From NCBI GenBank assembly GCA_041399065.1, contig JAWKTN010000003.1, forward strand, positions 868,001 to 932,000: a DNA stretch of 64,000 bases, given 5' to 3'. The position numbers were made by a program, and so were the translations under genes. The notes beneath the pieces are model-generated. The model made no database searches and was not told the origin of the DNA. It was given only the letters and a program-made list of their open reading frames with translations. The stretch is from JAGQPD01 sp020426865 (GTDB taxonomy: Bacteria; Planctomycetota; Planctomycetia; Pirellulales; Pirellulaceae). Of this stretch, positions 61,197 to 64,000 are shown piece by piece. The stretch's first letter is position 1. The number at the start of each line of letters is the position of its first letter.

Positions 61197-63071
61197 ATGC
61201 GCACGATTTATCTTGTGATGGTCGCATGGCTGGCAATGATCCCGTCGGTCGAGTGTCGCGCCGAATCCATACTTATTGAAGCTGAATCGTTTGAACACTC
61301 TGGAGGCTGGAGCCTCGATACGCAGTTTATTCAGCAGATGGGATCCCCGTATTTACTGGCCCACGGATTGGGAAAGCCCGTTGCGGACGCCTCGACGGTC
61401 GCGTCGGTCGAGGAGTCGGGCGAATATCGCGTCTTCGTTCGCACCAAGGACTGGGTGGCCCGTTGGAACGCACCGGGTGCTCCCGGTCGCTTCCAATTGC
61501 TTATTAATGATGCGCCAGTCGCGACTGAATTCGGTACCACCGGCGCCGATTGGCACTGGCAGCCTGGCGGCGTCGTTCGTCTGGAAGCTGGGGACTTAAA
61601 AGTGTCGTTGCATGACCAGACTGGGTTCGATGGCCGGTGCGATGCCATCTTTCTCACCAGCGACCCGCAGCAAGCTCCCCCAAACGAACCGGCGATCTTG
61701 CCCAGTTGGCGACGCGAATTGTTGGGGGTTACCGAACAACCGACGCCGATGGATGGTTACGATCTGGTGGTCGTCGGCGGCGGTTACTCCGGGATGGGCG
61801 CCGCAATTTCCGCCGCACGGTTGGGATGTCGTGTCGCCTTGATTCAAGATCGTCCGGTCCTAGGTGGTAACGGCAGCAGCGAGGTCCGCGTGTGGGCTCA
61901 AGGTTTGATCCGCCGCGGAAAGTATCCGCACATCGGCGAAATTGTCGAGGAGTTCGCCGACCAGGCGACGAAGTCACCTGGTCGCGCGGAAGAATTCGGC
62001 GATGACCTCAAAGAACAAATCGTCCGTGCCGAAAAGAATATCGATCTCTGGCTGAACCATCATGCCTATAAGGTCGAAGTGGAGAACGACAACGTCTCCG
62101 CTATCTGGGCTTTCGATACCCGCACCAGCCAACACAAACGTTTCACTGGCAAGCTCTATTGTGACTGCACCGGACACGGTACGATCGGTTCGCTCGCCGG
62201 TGCCGATTGGGATATGGAAGATAAAGGCCGTATGGGGATGAGCAACATGTGGCGTTGGGACGAACTGGAACAACCCGCTTCGTTCCCCGAAACCCCCTGG
62301 GCGCTCGACCTGAAAATGGAGGACTTCCCCTATCCCCGCGATCACCACGGCCAGTGGTTTTGGGAAAGTGGTTTCGACGCCGATCCAATTGCCAATGCAG
62401 AAGCCATTCGCGATTGGAATCTCCGTGCTGTGTTCGGCGCATTTAATGCCATGAAAAATCGCGGTGGCGCCGAACAGCATCAAAACGCGGTCCTCACATG
62501 GGTCGCGTTCATCGGCGGTCCGCGAGAATCCCGTCGGCTACTGGGCGACGTCATCCTCACCCAGGAAGATATTGTCCAGAAAAAAGATTTCGCCGATGGC
62601 TGCGTCCCCAGCACCTGGTCGATCGATCTGCATTATCCCAAAGAACAATACGCCGACAAATTTCCCGACAATCCGTTCATTTCCGTCGCGGTTCACGATC
62701 GCCGAGTCGATCGGGCTTACGGTTATCCCGTTCCCTACCGTTGCTTCTATTCCCGGAATATCCCCAACCTGTTCATGGCGGGGCGCTGCATCAGTGTGAC
62801 GCATGAAGCACTGGGCACCACGCGCGTGATGAAAACCTGCGGCATGATGGGCGAAGTCGTCGGCAAAGCATCTGCCATTTGTGTGGCTCAAGATTGTCTC
62901 CCTCGCGACGTCTATTCCGAACACCTCGACCAATTAAAAGCACTCCTGGATCTCCCAGGCAGCTCACGCGGCGAGATCGCTGGCCGAGAAATCGTCGTAC
63001 TCCCCTCCGACGGACCGTCGAACCCATCTTTGAATACTACGTCCACCGATGCGACTCCTGCGGCAAAGTAA
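61197..63071 (+). CDS. Secreted FAD-dependent oxidoreductase (FAD_oxidored family)
   Basis: A 624-aa protein. A signal peptide (IYLVMVAWLAMIPSVECRA) is followed by a carbohydrate-binding-like beta domain (about 25-160, ILIEAESFEHSGGWSLDTQ). The FAD motif comes next: YDLVVVGGGYSGMGAAISA (about 183-201), with GGNGSSEVRVWAQG and, near the end, FMAGRCISVTHEALG. GCGGAGG precedes the ATG. Such proteins are often encoded by planctomycetes in polysaccharide-degrading gene sets. Substrate unknown. It is followed after 8 bp by an FMN-binding membrane protein. Confidence 0.88.
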   Translation: MRTIYLVMVAWLAMIPSVECRAESILIEAESFEHSGGWSLDTQFIQQMGSPYLLAHGLGKPVADASTVASVEESGEYRVFVRTKDWVARWNAPGAPGRFQLLINDAPVATEFGTTGADWHWQPGGVVRLEAGDLKVSLHDQTGFDGRCDAIFLTSDPQQAPPNEPAILPSWRRELLGVTEQPTPMDGYDLVVVGGGYSGMGAAISAARLGCRVALIQDRPVLGGNGSSEVRVWAQGLIRRGKYPHIGEIVEEFADQATKSPGRAEEFGDDLKEQIVRAEKNIDLWLNHHAYKVEVENDNVSAIWAFDTRTSQHKRFTGKLYCDCTGHGTIGSLAGADWDMEDKGRMGMSNMWRWDELEQPASFPETPWALDLKMEDFPYPRDHHGQWFWESGFDADPIANAEAIRDWNLRAVFGAFNAMKNRGGAEQHQNAVLTWVAFIGGPRESRRLLGDVILTQEDIVQKKDFADGCVPSTWSIDLHYPKEQYADKFPDNPFISVAVHDRRVDRAYGYPVPYRCFYSRNIPNLFMAGRCISVTHEALGTTRVMKTCGMMGEVVGKASAICVAQDCLPRDVYSEHLDQLKALLDLPGSSRGEIAGREIVVLPSDGPSNPSLNTTSTDATPAAK

Positions 63072-63079
63072 TTCCCTTG

Positions 63080-64000
63080 ATGATTCGTGGTTTCCGTCTG
63101 ACGCCATCCCGCTTCCTCCCATGGTATCGGCTGATCGTACTCGTGGCGGTCAGCCTGCTCGTCCGCAAGAACCACTCGCAGTTTCTGATTGCTCGCAGTT
63201 CGCTCAATGACGTACCGCCGTCTTTGCAGCAGGTGCAATCGTTGTATCCTACGGCACGAAGACTTACGCCCCGTGGCCGACTCAACGTATCGTCCGAACA
63301 ACCACTCGGTGTCGTCAGCCAAGGCTGGAATGTGCTCGATGAAGACGCCGTCGAACTCGGGTACGTGCTACGCACCTCTCCTGAATGTGACGACATCGTG
63401 GGCTTCTCCGGGCCGTCAAACCTGTTAATTGGAATCGACGCCACCGATCGCATCGTTGGTGTCCGGCTCATCGATAGCAAGGATACCGCCGAACATATCG
63501 AGGCCGTCCGCCGCGACCCCCAGTTTCTGAACAGTTGGAACAATGTTGCTCGAAACGAGGCAGCGGAACAATCGTACCGGGTGCAGGCCGTGTCGGGTGC
63601 TACGTTGACGAGTCTGGCAGTTGTCGACGCCGTTACTCGGCGATTGGGGGGCACAAACGCTTCCCAACGGTTTCCGCAAGCCGTGGACGTGTCGGAGTTG
63701 CTTTCAACGTTTCCCGCTGCACATCGACTCGCGCCCGACCCGCAGCGAAATGGATGGCTGAAAATCCTGGACGCCCAAGGGCAGTTGCTGGGACGCGCCG
63801 TGCGCACCTCTCCCACCGAGGATAAAATCCACGGCTATCAGGGTCCGACCGATTCGCTGATCGTGCTCGATTTGCAGGACCGAGTGCAGGCCGCCCGCGT
63901 CAGGACAAGTTTCGACAATCAACCGTACGTGTCGTATCTGAACGACGACGCCTACTTCTTCAAGACGTTCGTGGGGAACAGTTGGCATGAATTGTCGGAA
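63080..64000 (+). CDS. RnfG/NosR-like FMN-binding membrane protein (N-terminal part)
   Basis: The frame runs from ATG 63080 to the window edge (307 codons, cut). One membrane helix (WYRLIVLVAVSLLVRK) is followed by a first FMN-binding domain with VSGATLTSLAV, the S-G-A-T motif where FMN is covalently attached by Thr, and then a second such domain (GYQGPTDSLIVLDLQDRVQA). This order is that of NosR-like proteins, which continue with membrane helices and iron-sulfur clusters. It lies 8 bp after the secreted FAD oxidoreductase and is probably co-transcribed. Confidence 0.82.
   Translation, partial: MIRGFRLTPSRFLPWYRLIVLVAVSLLVRKNHSQFLIARSSLNDVPPSLQQVQSLYPTARRLTPRGRLNVSSEQPLGVVSQGWNVLDEDAVELGYVLRTSPECDDIVGFSGPSNLLIGIDATDRIVGVRLIDSKDTAEHIEAVRRDPQFLNSWNNVARNEAAEQSYRVQAVSGATLTSLAVVDAVTRRLGGTNASQRFPQAVDVSELLSTFPAAHRLAPDPQRNGWLKILDAQGQLLGRAVRTSPTEDKIHGYQGPTDSLIVLDLQDRVQAARVRTSFDNQPYVSYLNDDAYFFKTFVGNSWHELSE

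Overview
The window looks like chromosomal DNA of a planctomycete, most likely a Pirellulaceae/Rhodopirellula-type marine bacterium. The signs are a DUF1559 prepilin-like protein, dockerin-like/PEP-CTERM and HAF-repeat secreted proteins, an ECF sigma factor paired with a Ser/Thr kinase, Tat-exported Gfo/Idh/MocA oxidoreductases, a giant FG-GAP/VCBS protein and a secretion operon that mixes Gsp and Pil parts. No tRNA, rRNA, CRISPR array, integrase or full transposase was seen. Most genes between 2.2 and 48 kb lie on the minus strand.

Layout. 0.3-8.5 kb: secreted proteins (HAF/PEP-CTERM protein, Tat oxidoreductase, M2 peptidase, GH2 glycosidase). 8.8-24.1 kb: a type II secretion/type IV pilus-like locus transcribed leftwards, in the order secretin-associated protein, barrel-less GspD-like protein, GspE, F, G, H, I, J, K, a PilM-PilN fusion and a PilO-like protein with an Ig-like insert. 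24.3-29.4 kb: ndk, an acidic secreted protein, an active/inactive M16 peptidase pair and a GNAT enzyme. 29.6-33.3 kb: an ECF sigma, zinc-finger Ser/Thr kinase and DUF1559 operon. 33.5-38.1 kb: signalling genes (PilZ, degenerate GGDEF plus degenerate HD, response regulator HD-GYP). 38.3-48.0 kb: DnaJ-like membrane protein with a repeat tail, MscK-like channel, small lipoprotein, giant FG-GAP protein. 48.4-51.4 kb: Hsp20, a palindromic mobile repeat, and a receiver-PAS-GGDEF-EAL protein split by an in-frame amber codon. 51.6-54.6 kb: PhoD-like phosphatase and a GNAT. 54.7-60.0 kb: an electron-transfer operon (FAD amine dehydrogenase-like protein, EtfB, EtfA, membrane CCG iron-sulfur protein). 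60.2-64.0 kb: DUF218 protein, secreted FAD oxidoreductase and the start of an RnfG/NosR-like FMN protein.

How it fits together. Three themes recur. First, envelope export and surface proteins, driven by the hybrid secretion machine. Second, c-di-GMP and one/two-component signalling, with several degenerate or broken enzymes. Third, a respiratory branch carrying electrons from an FAD dehydrogenase through ETF to quinone. At DNA level the spacers are rich in short tandem duplications (14-30 bp), many sitting directly behind stop codons. There is also a family of hairpin repeats and two copies of a ~130-bp near-perfect palindrome; one copy supplies the stop codon of the EAL gene.
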